Shown: positions 45,635 through 56,682, numbered from the stretch's first letter. The stretch is 64,000 nucleotides of DNA from Phenylobacterium sp. NIBR 498073 (GCF_027286305.1 NZ_CP114599.1:2604001-2668000), one strand, 5' to 3'. Program-made: numbers and translations. Notes: generated by a model from the sequence alone, not told the origin.

Positions 45635-47314
45635 CTAGACCCGCAGGACCGTCGTCTCCACGACCGGTCGCTTGCCCCAGATCCGCTGGCTGGCCTTCTT
45701 CACGGCGCGGGACATCACGGTCTCGACCTCTTCGTCGAACTCGCGCTCCTCGCCCTGCAGGCGGGCTAGCGCCTGGCGCGCCTCCTTGGCCAGGTCCTCG
45801 AGCACCTCATCCATCGGGTAGTCGTCGTCTGCGGGCAGACCGAGCGCCCGCACCTGCGGCCCGGCGGCGACCTTGCCGCGGCCATCCAGCACCACGCTGA
45901 CCGCCAGCACGCCGTTGTAGGCGGCATGGCGGCGCTCGCGCAGGGCGTCGCCGTTCTCAGGCGTCAGCACGCCGGCGTCGACATAGATGCGGCCGGCCGG
46001 CACTTCATCGATGATCTCGGCGCGGCCAGGCGCCAGGCGCACCATGTCTCCGTTCCGCGGCGCCACCGACTGCGGGACCTGCAGGTCCTTGGCGAAGGCG
46101 GCGTGTTCCAGCAGGTGCCGGCGCTCGCCGTGGGTCGGCACCGCGATCTGCGGCCGCGCCCAGCTGTACATCTGGGCCAGCTCGTCGCGGCACGGGTGAC
46201 CGGAGACGTGGATGCCTGGATGGTCGCGCTCGGTGTAGAGCCGCACCCCGCGGTCGGCGAGCCGGTTCTGCAGGTTGCGGATCGGAATCTCATTGCCCGG
46301 GATGACCCGCGAGGAGAACACGCAGGCGTCCCCCGCCCCCAGCTTCACATGCGGGTGTGAGCCGTCGGCGATGCGCGACAGCGCCGCGCGCGGCTCGCCC
46401 TGGCTGCCGGTGCAGAGAAACAGCACCTCGTTCTCCGGCATGGCCGCGGCCTGTTGCTCGGACAGGAACTCGCGCACGCCGTCCAGCAGGCCGACGGACT
46501 TTGCCGCCGCCGCCATCCGGTGCATCGAGCGCCCGACCAGGCAGACGCCGCGGCCGGCCGCCTCGGCGGCGCGGATCACGCTGTCCATGCGCGCGACGTT
46601 CGAGGCGAAGCACGCCACCGCCACCTTGCCCGACAGGCCCCCGATCAGGCCGGCCAGCGCTTCCTTTACGTCGGCCTCGGAGCCGGACTCGCCGTCCACG
46701 AAGACGTTGGTGGAATCGCACACCATGGCCAGGACGCCTTCGTCACCCAGCTTCTGGATCGCCGCGTCGTCGGTGACCGAACCGAGCACCGGGTCCGGAT
46801 CGATCTTCCAGTCGCCAGTGTGCAGCACCGTGCCCAGCGGCGTGCGGATCGCCAGGCCGTTCGGCTCCGGGATCGAGTGGGTCAGGGTGATCAGCTCGAC
46901 CTCGAACGGCCCCAGCTGGATCGTGCCGCTCAGCGGCACCTCGGTGATCTCAGCGTCGGCGCACTCTTCGTTCTCGCGCAGCTTTTCGCGCAGGAGGAAG
47001 GCGGTGAACGGCGTCGCATAGAGCGGCGCGCGCAACTGCGGCCATAGCCACGCCACGGCCCCGATGTGGTCCTCGTGGGCGTGGGTCAGCACGATGCCGA
47101 CGATGTTCTTGGCGTACTCCCGGATGAATTCCGGGTCGGGCAGGATGATCTCCACGCCGGGCGTGGTCTGGTCGCCGAAGGTGACGCCCAGGTCGACCAC
47201 GATCCACTTGCGCGCGTGCGCCGGGCCATAGCCGTACAGATTGAAGTTCATGCCGATCTCGTTCGAGCCGCCGAGCGGCAGGAAGACGAGTTCGTCTTGG
47301 TCTTTTGCTTTCAT
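45635..47314 (-). CDS. rnj: Ribonuclease J
   Basis: 559 aa, metallo-beta-lactamase/beta-CASP nuclease with 5'-3' exonuclease and endonuclease activity in RNA turnover and rRNA processing. Metal motif LTHAHEDHIGAVAWL near residues 75-89, LHTGDWKIDPDP, SDSTNV-type CDSTNVFVDG, and CASP residues in HVSGHPCRDEL and VPTHGERRHL. It starts 1 nt inside the coaX stop (TAATG). Alphaproteobacteria carry RNase J together with RNase E; its place beside nuo-birA-coaX is conserved. Confidence 0.96.
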   Translation of the reverse strand: MKAKDQDELVFLPLGGSNEIGMNFNLYGYGPAHARKWIVVDLGVTFGDQTTPGVEIILPDPEFIREYAKNIVGIVLTHAHEDHIGAVAWLWPQLRAPLYATPFTAFLLREKLRENEECADAEITEVPLSGTIQLGPFEVELITLTHSIPEPNGLAIRTPLGTVLHTGDWKIDPDPVLGSVTDDAAIQKLGDEGVLAMVCDSTNVFVDGESGSEADVKEALAGLIGGLSGKVAVACFASNVARMDSVIRAAEAAGRGVCLVGRSMHRMAAAAKSVGLLDGVREFLSEQQAAAMPENEVLFLCTGSQGEPRAALSRIADGSHPHVKLGAGDACVFSSRVIPGNEIPIRNLQNRLADRGVRLYTERDHPGIHVSGHPCRDELAQMYSWARPQIAVPTHGERRHLLEHAAFAKDLQVPQSVAPRNGDMVRLAPGRAEIIDEVPAGRIYVDAGVLTPENGDALRERRHAAYNGVLAVSVVLDGRGKVAAGPQVRALGLPADDDYPMDEVLEDLAKEARQALARLQGEEREFDEEVETVMSRAVKKASQRIWGKRPVVETTVLRV

Positions 47315-48090
47315 TACGTCCTTGCCGCCGTGTTCCGGCGGTGAATTTCAAGTAGCCCCCGGATCGTCAGGTCCGGGTCAAAATGGTCGATGGCCGTCGT
47401 GGCACCGTGGAACAGCGAGGCGACCCCGCCGGTGGCGATAACGGTCATCGGAGCGCCGCGTTCAGCCTTGATGCGGGCGATCAGGCCCTCGATCAGGGCG
47501 ACATAGCCCCAGAACACCCCCGATTGCATGGCGCCGACCGTATCGGTCCCGACCACGCGCTGGGGCTTCTGGATCGCCACTCGCGGCAGTTTCGCCGCCG
47601 CCGAGTGCAACGCTTCCATAGATAGGTTGATGCCGGGCGCGATGACACCCCCCTCGAAACCGCCGTCCGCGGCGATGACGTCGAAGGTCGTGGCGGTCCC
47701 GGAGTCGATGACGATCAGGTCCCCCGGATAGACGATGTGCGCGCCAAGCGCATTGACCAGGCGGTCGGCGCCGGCCTCCGAAGGCTTGTCGATGCGGACC
47801 TCGATCCCGAGGTCGGCGTTCTCGCCGATCACCAGCGGTTCGACGTGCAGGTAGCGCCGCGCCAGATTGCGCAGGTTGAAGATCGACTGCGGCACGACGC
47901 TCGAGATGATGCAGGCGTCCAGCACGCCGAACTGCAGTCCGGCCATGTGCAGCAGTTGCGAAAGCCAGACGGCGTACTCGTCGGCCGTGCGGCTGGAATC
48001 GGTGGCCGCCCGCCACTGGGCGATCCAGGCTTCGCCGTCGTGGACCGCGAACAGGGTGTTGGTGTTGCCTTGCTCGATCGCCAGCAGCAT
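47314..48090 (-). CDS. coaX: Type III pantothenate kinase
   Basis: 258 aa, ASKHA-fold enzyme that phosphorylates pantothenate, the first step of coenzyme A synthesis, and needs a monovalent cation. [20 protein letters not shown] is the N-terminal phosphate loop (usually DxGNT; here E-Q-G-N-T), [16 protein letters not shown] and [12 protein letters not shown] follow, with [16 protein letters not shown]. The Glu replacing the usual Asp in the first loop is notable but occurs in the alphaproteobacterial branch as far as I recall. Starts 3 nt after birA. Confidence 0.93.
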   Translation of the reverse strand: MLLAIEQGNTNTLFAVHDGEAWIAQWRAATDSSRTADEYAVWLSQLLHMAGLQFGVLDACIISSVVPQSIFNLRNLARRYLHVEPLVIGENADLGIEVRIDKPSEAGADRLVNALGAHIVYPGDLIVIDSGTATTFDVIAADGGFEGGVIAPGINLSMEALHSAAAKLPRVAIQKPQRVVGTDTVGAMQSGVFWGYVALIEGLIARIKAERGAPMTVIATGGVASLFHGATTAIDHFDPDLTIRGLLEIHRRNTAART

Positions 48091-48093
48091 CGC

Positions 48094-48834
48094 TTACGCC
48101 TCTCCGAAGAAAACGTCCCCGGCGGTGATGCGAAGCACCGCCCCGTCGTCCAACCGCAGCCGCAGCGCCCCGTCCAGGTCGAGACCTTCAGCGACGCCGG
48201 TGTGGGTCTGGTTGGGCAGGCGCGCCACGCACGGCTCACCCAGCCCTTGCGCGACCTGCGTCCAACCGCGGGCGATGGGCGCAAAGCCCTCGGCCTGCCA
48301 GAGCGAGCGCCAATGCTCGAAGCGGGTCGCGAGCACCTCCAGCGCATCGCCCGGCGAGGGCGGCGGCCCAGCCATGTGGTCGGCGAAGGCCGTCGCTGGC
48401 CGCTCTACGTCGCTCGGCGCGTGCGCCAGATTGATTCCGATGCCTACGGCCAGCCAGAGCGCGCCGTCGGGCCGGCTGCCGGACTCGACCAGGATCCCGA
48501 CCGCCTTGCGGCCATGGACCATCACGTCGTTCGGCCACTTCAGGCGCGCCGCGCCCTCGCCCAGGCAGGTCTGCGCCAGGTCGGCCGCGGCCAGCGCCGC
48601 CACGAACGACAGCTGCGCCGCCTCGGCGGCCGGCTTGTCGGTGGTCAGCAGCAGCGTCGCGGCGAGATTGCCGGTGGAAGTAGTCCACGGCCGCCCCCGC
48701 CGACCGTGGCCGGCGGTCTGGCGCAGGGCGGTGATCCAGACCGGACCGCCCGCCCCCGCCTCGGCGCGCCTGCGCGCCTCGGCGTTGGTGGAGTCCAGTT
48801 CTTCGTAGGCTTCGATCGGGGGGTGGGCGCCCAC
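48094..48834 (-). CDS. birA: Biotin--[acetyl-CoA-carboxylase] ligase
   Basis: 246 aa. Attaches biotin to the carboxyl carrier protein. Short form without the N-terminal DNA-binding domain, so it is not a repressor of biotin genes. Ligase signature RQTAGHGRRGRPWTTSTGNLAATLLL, then LKWPNDVMVHGRKAVGILVES and VGIGINLAHAP; a small C-terminal SH3-like domain ends the protein. It begins immediately after nuoN (adjacent stop and start) and appears to be co-transcribed with the complex I operon. Confidence 0.95.
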   Translation of the reverse strand: MGAHPPIEAYEELDSTNAEARRRAEAGAGGPVWITALRQTAGHGRRGRPWTTSTGNLAATLLLTTDKPAAEAAQLSFVAALAAADLAQTCLGEGAARLKWPNDVMVHGRKAVGILVESGSRPDGALWLAVGIGINLAHAPSDVERPATAFADHMAGPPPSPGDALEVLATRFEHWRSLWQAEGFAPIARGWTQVAQGLGEPCVARLPNQTHTGVAEGLDLDGALRLRLDDGAVLRITAGDVFFGEA

Positions 48835-50277
48835 CTAGGAGGCGAGCCCGAACGCCGCCGCCGCCGCCTTGGCGAGCGGGTCGAGGAAGATCAGCGCGCC
48901 CATGACCACCGGGAAGGTGAACAGCGCGGCGCTGATCGCCACCACCTGGGCCTCACGCGGCAGGGCGTCGGTGCCGCTCGGGGCGTTGTCGAACCACATG
49001 ACCTTGATCAGGCGCAGATAGTAGAACGCCGCGATCACGCTGCCGACCAGGCCGAGCACGGCGGCGATCACGATCATCGGCTGACCGACGCTCAGCGCCG
49101 CCTTGAAGACGTAGAACTTGGCCCAGAAGCCCGAGAACGGCGGCAGGCCGAGCGCCGACAGCGAGAACGCCGTCATCGCCAGGGCGATGCCCGGACGTTC
49201 CTTGAACAGGCCGGCCATGTCCGAGATCGTCTCCATCGGCCGCCCGTCGCGCGACAGCGCGGTGAGGCAGGCGAAGAAGCCGGTGACGTCGATCATGTAG
49301 AGAACCATGAACACCAGCATCGCCTGCATGCCCTCAGGCGTGCCGGCGGCCAGGCCGAGAACGGCATAGCCGACGTTGGCGATCGAGGAATAGGCCCACA
49401 GACGCTTCAGGTTCTGCTGCGCCAAGCCGGCCAGGGCGCCGACGAAGATCGACAGCAGCGCGATGACCACCAGCACCTGGCGCCATTGCTCGACCGCGCC
49501 GGGGAAGCCCTCGGCCAGCACCCGGGCGAACAGCACCATGGCCGCCAGCTTCGGGGCGCCGGCGAAGAAGGCCACGACCGGGGTCGGGGCACCTTCGTAG
49601 ACGTCCGGGGTCCACATGTGGAACGGCGCGGCCGAGACCTTGAACGCCAGGCCGCAGATCAGGAACACCAGGCCGAACAGCACGCCGGTGCCGGCGCCGC
49701 TCTGCACGACCACGGCGATCTCGTCGAACCGGGTCGAGCCGGCGAAACCGTAGATCAGCGAAGCGCCATAGAGCAGCAGGCCCGAGGACAGCGCGCCGAG
49801 CACAAAGTACTTCAGGCCGGCTTCCGACGCCTTGGCGTCTTCACGGTGCATGGCCGCCAGCACGTAGAGCGCCAGCGAGTGCAGCTCGACGCCCATATAG
49901 AGCGAGATCAGGTCGCCCGCCGAGGCCATCATGCCCATGCCGAGCGCGGCCAGCAGGATCAGGATCGGGAACTCGAAATTGCGGATCGCCTTGCGCTCAA
50001 ACCACTTCTGGCCGAGCACGATGGCCACCGCGCTGGCCAGATAGATCGCCACCTTGGCGAAGGCCGAAGCGTTGTCGGCGATCAGGCCGCCGGAGAAGCC
50101 GCGGCCGATCGGGCCGACCGCAGCGGCCCAGGCCGCGACGATCAGCGCGCCGATCGAGGCGAGCATGACGGCCGTGGTGGCGCGCGGCGCGAAGGCGCCG
50201 ATCACCAGCAGGCCAAGGGCGCCGATGGCCAGGATCAGTTCCGGCGCGGCGAGAGCGAGGTCTTGGGAAAAGGTCAT
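48835..50277 (-). CDS. nuoN: NADH-quinone oxidoreductase subunit N
   Basis: 480 aa antiporter-like membrane subunit of complex I with about 14 helices. LYMGVELHSLALYVLAAMHR contains the essential membrane Glu; KVSAAPFHMWTPDVYEGAPTPVVAF and LKRLWAYSSIANVGYAVLG contain the channel lysines and broken-helix segments; GLPPFSGFWAKFYVF follows. It is the last nuo gene, 14 nt after nuoM. Confidence 0.97.
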   Translation of the reverse strand: MTFSQDLALAAPELILAIGALGLLVIGAFAPRATTAVMLASIGALIVAAWAAAVGPIGRGFSGGLIADNASAFAKVAIYLASAVAIVLGQKWFERKAIRNFEFPILILLAALGMGMMASAGDLISLYMGVELHSLALYVLAAMHREDAKASEAGLKYFVLGALSSGLLLYGASLIYGFAGSTRFDEIAVVVQSGAGTGVLFGLVFLICGLAFKVSAAPFHMWTPDVYEGAPTPVVAFFAGAPKLAAMVLFARVLAEGFPGAVEQWRQVLVVIALLSIFVGALAGLAQQNLKRLWAYSSIANVGYAVLGLAAGTPEGMQAMLVFMVLYMIDVTGFFACLTALSRDGRPMETISDMAGLFKERPGIALAMTAFSLSALGLPPFSGFWAKFYVFKAALSVGQPMIVIAAVLGLVGSVIAAFYYLRLIKVMWFDNAPSGTDALPREAQVVAISAALFTFPVVMGALIFLDPLAKAAAAAFGLAS

Positions 50278-50291
50278 GTGACTTTAGGTCC

Positions 50292-51779
50292 TCACCCGCC
50301 GATGGCCGCGCGGTAAACCGCGGCGAGATTGTCGACCGAGGCTTGGGTCAGATCGAAGACGGCGGCCGGATAGACGCCGAGGTACAGGGTCATGGCGATC
50401 AGCGGCGCGAAAATCGCCACCTCGCGCCAGTCGAGGTCGGTGATGTCAGCCAGGGCCGGGTTGGTGATCTCGCCGAACACCACGCGCTTGTACAGGGTCA
50501 GCGCATAGACGGCCGAGAAGATCACGCCGGTAGCGGCGACGACCGCGGTCCAGGTGGAGATCTCGTAGACCCCGACCATGGTGGTGATTTCGCCGATGAA
50601 GCCCGAGGTGCCCGGCAGGCCGACATTGCCCATCGTGAACAGCAGGAAGGTCGCCGCATACCAGGGCATGCGGTTCACCAGGCCGCCGTAGAAGGCGATC
50701 TCGCGGGTGTGCATGCGGTCATAGACGACGCCGACGCAGAGGAAGAGCGCGCCCGAGATCACCCCGTGGCTCAGCATCTGGAAGATCGCGCCCTGCACGC
50801 CGATGGCGTTGCCGGCGAAGATCCCCATAGTCACGAAGCCCATGTGAGCGACCGACGAGTAGGCGATCAGCTTCTTGATGTCGGTCTGACGGAAGGCGAC
50901 CAGCGAGGTGTAGACGACGGCGATCACGCTGAGGGCGAAGACCAGCGGCGTGAACAGGTCCGAGGCCTGCGGGAACATCGGCAGCGAGAAGCGCAGGAAG
51001 CCGTAGCCGCCCATCTTCAGGAGGATGCCCGCCAGGATGACCGAACCGGCGGTCGGCGCCTCGACGTGGGCGTCGGGCAGCCAGGTGTGCACCGGCCACA
51101 TCGGCATCTTCACCGCGAACGAGGCGAAGAAGGCCAGCCACAGCCAGGTCTGCAGGTTCTGGTCGAACTTGTAGTTCATCAGCTCGGGGATCGAGGCGGT
51201 GCCCGCGACGCTGATCATGACCAGGATGGCCGCCAGCATCAGCACCGAGCCGAGCAGGGTGTAGAGGAAGAACTTGTAGGCCGCGTAGACCCGGTTCTTG
51301 CCGCCCCAGATGCCGATGATCAGGAACATCGGCACCAGGCCGAATTCAAAGAACAGGTAGAACAGCACCAGGTCCAGCGCGCAGAACACGCCGATGACCA
51401 GGGTCTCGAGGATCAGGAACGCAGCCATGTAGGCCGGCACCCGCTTGTCGATCGAAAACCACGACGCCGCGATACAGATCGGCATCAGGAACGCGGTCAG
51501 CAGCACGAACAGGATCGAGATCCCGTCCACGCCCATGCGGTAGTGCAGGCCGGCGAACCACGCGTGGTCTTCCACGAACTGGAAGCCCGGATTGGCCGGG
51601 TCGTACTGCATCACCAGCAGCACCGACAGCGCGAACGTCGCCAGGGTGGTCACCAGGGTGATCCACTTCACGGCGCGGATGGTCTGCTCGTCCTCGTGCG
51701 AACGGAACAGGCGCAGCAGGATGATCGCCGCCACGCCGACCAGCGGCGTGAAGGTCGTCAGGGAGAGAATACCGGTCAT
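50292..51779 (-). CDS. nuoM: NADH-quinone oxidoreductase subunit M
   Basis: 495 aa antiporter-like proton-channel subunit. [21 protein letters not shown] carries the conserved Glu, [28 protein letters not shown] the central Lys/His segment, [17 protein letters not shown] the second channel Lys, and [11 protein letters not shown] the late motif. About 14 helices. Located between nuoL (16 nt) and nuoN. Confidence 0.97.
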   Translation of the reverse strand: MTGILSLTTFTPLVGVAAIILLRLFRSHEDEQTIRAVKWITLVTTLATFALSVLLVMQYDPANPGFQFVEDHAWFAGLHYRMGVDGISILFVLLTAFLMPICIAASWFSIDKRVPAYMAAFLILETLVIGVFCALDLVLFYLFFEFGLVPMFLIIGIWGGKNRVYAAYKFFLYTLLGSVLMLAAILVMISVAGTASIPELMNYKFDQNLQTWLWLAFFASFAVKMPMWPVHTWLPDAHVEAPTAGSVILAGILLKMGGYGFLRFSLPMFPQASDLFTPLVFALSVIAVVYTSLVAFRQTDIKKLIAYSSVAHMGFVTMGIFAGNAIGVQGAIFQMLSHGVISGALFLCVGVVYDRMHTREIAFYGGLVNRMPWYAATFLLFTMGNVGLPGTSGFIGEITTMVGVYEISTWTAVVAATGVIFSAVYALTLYKRVVFGEITNPALADITDLDWREVAIFAPLIAMTLYLGVYPAAVFDLTQASVDNLAAVYRAAIGG

Positions 51780-51795
51780 GGGATCGCCCTCCCCC

Positions 51796-53877
51796 TTAAG
51801 CTTGCCAGGCCCACAGCGCGTAGGACAGCAGTCCCGCCACGCCGAGCAGCATTACGAACGCATAGTGATAGACGTAGCCGGTCTGCAGCCGCCCGGCCCG
51901 ACGGCCGAGGGTGTAGGACAGCGCCGAGACCCCGTTCGGCCCAAGGCCGTCGATGATCTTCTGGTCGCCGACCTTCCAGAACACGTCGCCCAGGAACTTG
52001 CTGGCCCGCACGAAGGTCGCCTCATAGATCTCGTCGAAGAACCACTTGTTGTAGAGGAAGGTCCACAGGGGGCCCTTCCGCGCCGCGATCGCCGCACCGA
52101 GGCCTTCACGCATGATGTAGACGTAGTAGGCGCTGGCGAAGCCGATCGCCGAGACCGCCAACGGCGCCCACTTCACCCAGGTCGGCACATGGTGTGCGTG
52201 CTCCAGGACGTGGTTGTCCGCGCCGTTGAAGATCGCGCCGCGCCAGAACTCGGTCCAGCCCTCGCCGACGAAGTGGTCGACGAACACGTAGCCGGCCGCG
52301 ACGGCGCCGAACGCCAGCAGCAGCAGCGGAACCAGCATGATCGCCGGGCTCTCGTGCGGCTTGTGGTCGTGGCCATGACCATGGTCGTGGTCGGCCAGCG
52401 GCTCGTCGTGGGTTTCGATCTGCGCCGAGGAGGCGTGATCGTCGTGGCCGTGGCCATGGGCGTGCGCGTGGTCGTCGTGATGGCCCCACTTGGCGGTGCC
52501 GTGGAAGGTCATGAACGCCAGGCGCCACGAATAGAAGGCGGTCAGCCCGGCGGCGAAGATGCTGACCACGAAGGCGAAGTAGGCCACGCCACCGTACAGC
52601 TGTCCGGCTGCGAAGGCGCTCTCGATGATGGTGTCCTTCGAGTAGAAGCCCGCGAAGCCCAGGTGCAGGTTCGGCAGACCAAAGCCCGTGATCGCCAGGG
52701 TGCCGATGGTCATCACCGCGTAGGTGACCGGCAGGTACTTCCACAGCGCGCCCATCTTCCGCATATCCTGCTCGTGGTGCATGCCGTGGATCACCGAACC
52801 GGCGCCCAGGAACAGCAGGGCCTTGAAGAAGGCGTGCGTGAACAGGTGGAACATCGCCGCCTGATAGGCGCCCACGCCGGCCGCGAAGAACATGTAGCCG
52901 AGCTGCGAACAGGTCGAATAGGCGATGACGCGCTTGATGTCGTTCTGCGCCAGGCCGACGGTCGCGGCGAACAGCGCCGTGACCGCACCGATGATCGTGA
53001 CGATCTGCTTGGCGTACGGCGCGTACTCGAACATCGGCGACAGCAGGCAGACCATGTAGACGCCGGCGGTGACCATGGTCGCCGCGTGGATCAGCGCCGA
53101 CACCGGGGTCGGGCCTTCCATCGCGTCCGGCAGCCAGGTGTGCAGGAAGAACTGCGCCGACTTGCCCATCGCGCCGACGAACAGCAGGGCGCAGGCCAGG
53201 TCGACCGCGTGCCAGTACGAGCCGGCGAACCACCAGCCCTCGTTGGCCATGGACGGGATCTTCGGGAACAGCTCGGCGAACTGGATCGTGCCGAACATCC
53301 AGTAGACGGTCATGATGCCCAGCACGAAGCCGAAGTCGCCGACCCGGTTGACCACGAAGGCCTTGATCGAGGCGGCGTTGGCGGTCGGCTTCTTGAACCA
53401 GAAGCCGATCAGCAGGTAGCTGGCCAGGCCCACGCCTTCCCAGCCGAAGAACAGCTGCATGAAGTCGGCCGCGGTGACCAGCGCCAGCATGGCGAAGGTG
53501 AACAACGACAGATACGCGAAGAAGCGCGGCTTACTGTCGTCCTCGGCCATGTAGCCCCACGAATAGACGTGGACCAGCGAGGAGACGCTGGTGACGACCA
53601 CCAGCATGACCGCCGACAGGCCGTCGAGCCGGATCGACCAGTTCGACTGGAAGTCGCCGATGTTGATGAACGGCAGAAGCTTGATGGTGAAGGCTTCGAG
53701 GCCGCCCCAGGTCCACTGGCTGAAGATCGTCCAAGAGAGGACGGCCGACAGCAGCAGCAGGCCGGTGGTGATCGATTGCGACGCGACGTTGCCGATGCGG
53801 CGGCCGAACAGGCCGGCCACGATCGCGCCGACGAGCGGCGCGAAGACGACGGTGGTGATCAGAGACTGCGGTGTCAT
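51796..53877 (-). CDS. nuoL: NADH-quinone oxidoreductase subunit L, with His-rich loop
   Basis: 693 aa, the distal proton-pumping subunit with the long amphipathic lateral helix at its C-terminus. [56 protein letters not shown] core and [21 protein letters not shown] are canonical. Residues about 463-508 form an insertion of about 46 residues with 15 His alternating with Asp, Gly and Ala ([16 protein letters not shown] and [13 protein letters not shown]), in a loop between late helices; this is longer than in Escherichia coli NuoL (613 aa). Preceded by nuoK at 11 nt. Confidence 0.97.
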   Translation of the reverse strand: MTPQSLITTVVFAPLVGAIVAGLFGRRIGNVASQSITTGLLLLSAVLSWTIFSQWTWGGLEAFTIKLLPFINIGDFQSNWSIRLDGLSAVMLVVVTSVSSLVHVYSWGYMAEDDSKPRFFAYLSLFTFAMLALVTAADFMQLFFGWEGVGLASYLLIGFWFKKPTANAASIKAFVVNRVGDFGFVLGIMTVYWMFGTIQFAELFPKIPSMANEGWWFAGSYWHAVDLACALLFVGAMGKSAQFFLHTWLPDAMEGPTPVSALIHAATMVTAGVYMVCLLSPMFEYAPYAKQIVTIIGAVTALFAATVGLAQNDIKRVIAYSTCSQLGYMFFAAGVGAYQAAMFHLFTHAFFKALLFLGAGSVIHGMHHEQDMRKMGALWKYLPVTYAVMTIGTLAITGFGLPNLHLGFAGFYSKDTIIESAFAAGQLYGGVAYFAFVVSIFAAGLTAFYSWRLAFMTFHGTAKWGHHDDHAHAHGHGHDDHASSAQIETHDEPLADHDHGHGHDHKPHESPAIMLVPLLLLAFGAVAAGYVFVDHFVGEGWTEFWRGAIFNGADNHVLEHAHHVPTWVKWAPLAVSAIGFASAYYVYIMREGLGAAIAARKGPLWTFLYNKWFFDEIYEATFVRASKFLGDVFWKVGDQKIIDGLGPNGVSALSYTLGRRAGRLQTGYVYHYAFVMLLGVAGLLSYALWAWQA

Positions 53878-53888
53878 GTTCAGGTCCG

Positions 53889-54194
53889 TCAGCCCTTCAT
53901 CATCGAGACGTCGTCGACGGAGATGTCGCCGCGATTACGGAAGAAGGTGACAAGGATGGCCAGGCCCACGGCGGCCTCGGCGGCCGCCACGGTAAGGACG
54001 AACATGGCGTAGATCTGCCCCACGACGTCGTGGAGGTAGACCGAGAACGCCACGAGATTGATGTTCACGGCGAGCAGGATCAGCTCGACCGACATCAGGA
54101 TGACGATGATGTTCTTGCGGTTCACGAAGATCCCGAACACCCCGATGGTGAACAGGATCGCGGCCACCGCGAGATAGTGGGTGAGCCCGATCAT
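53889..54194 (-). CDS. nuoK: NADH-quinone oxidoreductase subunit K
   Basis: 101 aa, three membrane helices. The two buried glutamates lie in [18 protein letters not shown] and [37 protein letters not shown] is the first helix. Its start overlaps the nuoJ stop by 4 nt, and nuoL follows. Confidence 0.97.
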   Translation of the reverse strand: MIGLTHYLAVAAILFTIGVFGIFVNRKNIIVILMSVELILLAVNINLVAFSVYLHDVVGQIYAMFVLTVAAAEAAVGLAILVTFFRNRGDISVDDVSMMKG

Positions 54195-54799
54195 TGGTCG
54201 ATCCCCTGCCCCGGCTTGATCTGAACGACGCGCATGCCGGTCTTCGGCGTGCGGGCGACCTGGTCGACGATGACCTGGCGGCGCACGCCCGGCTTGTGGC
54301 GCAGGGTCAGGACGATGGCGCCGATCATGGCCACCAGCAGCACCAGCCCCGCGGCTTGGAAGAAGTAGACGTAGTCGGTGTAGAGCACCCGGCCGATCGT
54401 CTCGATGTTCGAAACGTCGCCGTAGACCTGCGGCGTGTCGGCCTTCGGCTTGCCGCCCGTGGCCACCGCGGTGGCCACCACGATCATCTCGATGACCAGC
54501 ACGCCGGCGACCAAGCCGCCCAGCGGCAGGTAGCGGGCGAAGCCTTGACGGAGCGCGGCGAAGTCGACGTCGAGCATCATGACGACGAAGAGGAACAGCA
54601 CCGCGACTGCGCCGACATAGACGACGACGAGCAGCATCGCGAGGAACTCCGCGCCCATAGTCACGAAGAGGCCCGCGGCCGAGAAGAAGCTGAGGATCAG
54701 GAACAGTACCGAGTGCACGGGATTGCGGGAGGAAACCACCCCGAACCCTGCGCCTACGGTCACCGCCGCCAGCAGGTAGAATGCGATCGCCAAGGCCAT
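54191..54799 (-). CDS. nuoJ: NADH-quinone oxidoreductase subunit J
   Basis: 202 aa, five helices. [28 protein letters not shown] and [26 protein letters not shown] (the pi-bulge helix) are typical; the C-terminus is a polar tail. A 91 nt gap separates it from nuoI upstream, the largest gap inside the operon; it holds GC-rich inverted sequence (CCGGCGC/GCGCCGG) but no gene. Confidence 0.96.
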   Translation of the reverse strand: MALAIAFYLLAAVTVGAGFGVVSSRNPVHSVLFLILSFFSAAGLFVTMGAEFLAMLLVVVYVGAVAVLFLFVVMMLDVDFAALRQGFARYLPLGGLVAGVLVIEMIVVATAVATGGKPKADTPQVYGDVSNIETIGRVLYTDYVYFFQAAGLVLLVAMIGAIVLTLRHKPGVRRQVIVDQVARTPKTGMRVVQIKPGQGIDQ

Positions 54800-54890
54800 G
54801 ACGGCTTTTCTCAGCCCCTTAGTTTACTTGGTCCGCCCCGCCGAGGATCCGGCGCGGGCGAAGGTGGTCGTCTCACGGATGCGCCGGCGC

Positions 54891-55382
54891 TTACCGGTAG
54901 GGCGCGTCCAGTTCCAGGTTCTTCCCGATCTGCCGTTCCCAGCGGTCGCCGTTCGAGAGCAGGCGCTCCTTGTCGTAGTAGAGCTCCTCGCGGGTCTCGA
55001 CGGCGAACTCGATGTTCGGGCCCTCGACGATGGCGTCCACCGGGCAGGCCTCCTGGCACAGGCCGCAGTAGATGCACTTGACCATGTCGATGTCGTACCG
55101 GGTCGTGCGGCGGCTGCCGTCGTCACGCGGTTCGGCTTCGATGGTGATGGCCTGGGCCGGGCAGATCGCCTCGCAAAGCTTGCAGGCGATGCAGCGCTCC
55201 TCCCCGTTGGGATAGCGGCGCAGCGCGTGCTCGCCGCGGAAGCGCGGCGACTGCGGACCGCGCTCGTGCGGGTACTGAACGGTGGCCTTCGGCTTGATCA
55301 TGTACTTCATCGCCAGGCCGAACGCCCCGACGAAGTCCATCAGGGCCGCGCCCCTGACTGCCTGTGAAATTCGCTGCATCAT
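54891..55382 (-). CDS. nuoI: NADH-quinone oxidoreductase subunit I
   Basis: 163 aa ferredoxin-like subunit carrying two [4Fe-4S] clusters (N6a, N6b). Ligands are C64, C67, C70, C74 in [12 protein letters not shown] and C103, C106, C109, C113 in [12 protein letters not shown]. The N-terminal amphipathic helix (1-30) anchors it to the membrane arm. Start ATG; a second ATG follows at once. It lies 7 nt after the small lipoprotein gene. Confidence 0.97.
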   Translation of the reverse strand: MMQRISQAVRGAALMDFVGAFGLAMKYMIKPKATVQYPHERGPQSPRFRGEHALRRYPNGEERCIACKLCEAICPAQAITIEAEPRDDGSRRTTRYDIDMVKCIYCGLCQEACPVDAIVEGPNIEFAVETREELYYDKERLLSNGDRWERQIGKNLELDAPYR

Positions 55383-55389
55383 TTCGCGG

Positions 55390-55596
55390 TTACTTTCTCT
55401 TGCAGGCGTAGTCGGTCATGCGCTTGCCCGAGCCCTCGGGGCTGCGGATCAGCTCCCCGCCCTTGGCGGCGCAGGCCGAGCTGGCGGACTTCAGCGCGTC
55501 GTAGCTGGCCACGCCCCCGGTTACGTCGGGGCCGCCCGCCGAACTGGCGCAGGACGAAAGGGAAATCAGGAAGATGCTGGCCATCACCGCCCTCAT
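55390..55596 (-). CDS. Small lipoprotein embedded in the nuo operon
   Basis: 68 aa, not a known complex I subunit. Residues 2-15 form a lipoprotein signal with the lipobox LSSC (C16 would be lipidated), followed by a Ser/Gly linker and a small domain with two further cysteines, C42 in [12 protein letters not shown] and C65 in DYACKRK, spaced to make a disulfide in the periplasm. Its ATG overlaps the nuoH stop by 4 nt and nuoI starts 7 nt later, so its synthesis is tied to complex I. Function unknown; an accessory or assembly role is inference. Confidence 0.8.
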   Translation of the reverse strand: MRAVMASIFLISLSSCASSAGGPDVTGGVASYDALKSASSACAAKGGELIRSPEGSGKRMTDYACKRK

Positions 55597-56678
55597 GCGC
55601 CCCCCGGACCGAAAACGCGCCAACCCGCGACCAGGACCACGGCGACCAGCGAAGTCGGCAGGAACACCTTCCAGCCCAAGCGCATCAGTTGGTCGTAGCG
55701 ATAGCGCGGCACGATCGCCTTCACCATGCCGATCAGGAAGAAGAAGAAGCAGATCTTCATGACGAACCACATCAGGCCGTAGAAGCTCTGCACCGTCGGC
55801 GGCCAGGTATGCTCGACGCCGAGCACGAACGGGGCCTGCCAGCCGCCGAAGAACATCACCGAGATCAGGGCGCACATCAGCACGATGTTCACCAGCTCGC
55901 CGATCATGAACAGCAGGAACGGGCTGGAGGAGTACTCGACCTGGTAGCCTGCCACGAGTTCGGATTCAGCCTCCGGCAGGTCGAACGGCGGACGGTTGGT
56001 CTCGGCCAGGGCCGAGATGAAGAAGATCACCGCCATCGGGATCATGACCAGCGCCAGCGGCAGGTTGTGCAGGCCTTGGCCGCCGAACACGTTCCAGTTC
56101 CAGAAGCCGCCGCTCTGCAGCTCGACGATCTTCTGCAGGTTCATCGTGCCCGAGAGCAGGATGACGGTGACGATGACGAAGCCGATCGAGACTTCGTACG
56201 ACACCATCTGCGCCGCCGAACGCAGCGAGCCGAGGAACGGGTACTTCGAGTTCGAAGCCCAGCCGCCCATGATGATGCCGTAGACGCCCAGCGAGCTGAT
56301 CGCGAACAGGTACAGCACCCCGACATTGATGTCGGAGACCACCCAGCCCGGCGCGAACGGGATCACCGCCCAGCCGACCATGGCCAGGACGAAGGTCAGC
56401 ACCGGGGCCAGCAGGAAGACGAACTTGTCGGCCCCGTCGGGGATGACGATTTCCTTCAGCACGAACTTGATCAGGTCGGCGAATGACTGCAGCAGGCCGA
56501 ACGGCCCGACGACGTTGGGCCCCTTGCGCATCTGCACGCCGGCCCAGATCTTCCGGTCGGCGAGCATGAAGAAGGCCAGCGCGACCAGCAGCGGCAGCAC
56601 GACCGCCAGGATCTGCGCGACCGTGATCAGGGTCCAGCCGCCCGGCGTAGCCCAGAAGTTGTTGGCGACAGCGTCCAT
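55593..56678 (-). CDS. nuoH: NADH-quinone oxidoreductase subunit H
   Basis: 361 aa, eight or nine helices; forms the quinone chamber with NuoB and Nuo[39 protein letters not shown] first loop, [49 protein letters not shown] and [14 protein letters not shown] are conserved with the acidic quinone-site residues. Starts 4 nt after nuoG. Confidence 0.97.
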   Translation of the reverse strand: MDAVANNFWATPGGWTLITVAQILAVVLPLLVALAFFMLADRKIWAGVQMRKGPNVVGPFGLLQSFADLIKFVLKEIVIPDGADKFVFLLAPVLTFVLAMVGWAVIPFAPGWVVSDINVGVLYLFAISSLGVYGIIMGGWASNSKYPFLGSLRSAAQMVSYEVSIGFVIVTVILLSGTMNLQKIVELQSGGFWNWNVFGGQGLHNLPLALVMIPMAVIFFISALAETNRPPFDLPEAESELVAGYQVEYSSSPFLLFMIGELVNIVLMCALISVMFFGGWQAPFVLGVEHTWPPTVQSFYGLMWFVMKICFFFFLIGMVKAIVPRYRYDQLMRLGWKVFLPTSLVAVVLVAGWRVFGPGGA

Positions 56679-56682
56679 GCCC

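Noticed and set aside
47737..50316. 859-codon plus-strand frame opposite coaX, birA and nuoN
   Set aside because: It spans three real minus-strand genes and has the repetitive R/H/G/Q/D composition of antisense frames.
54800..54890. Possible extra gene between nuoI and nuoJ
   Set aside because: Only 91 nt, no start with a ribosome binding site and no continuous frame of sensible composition.
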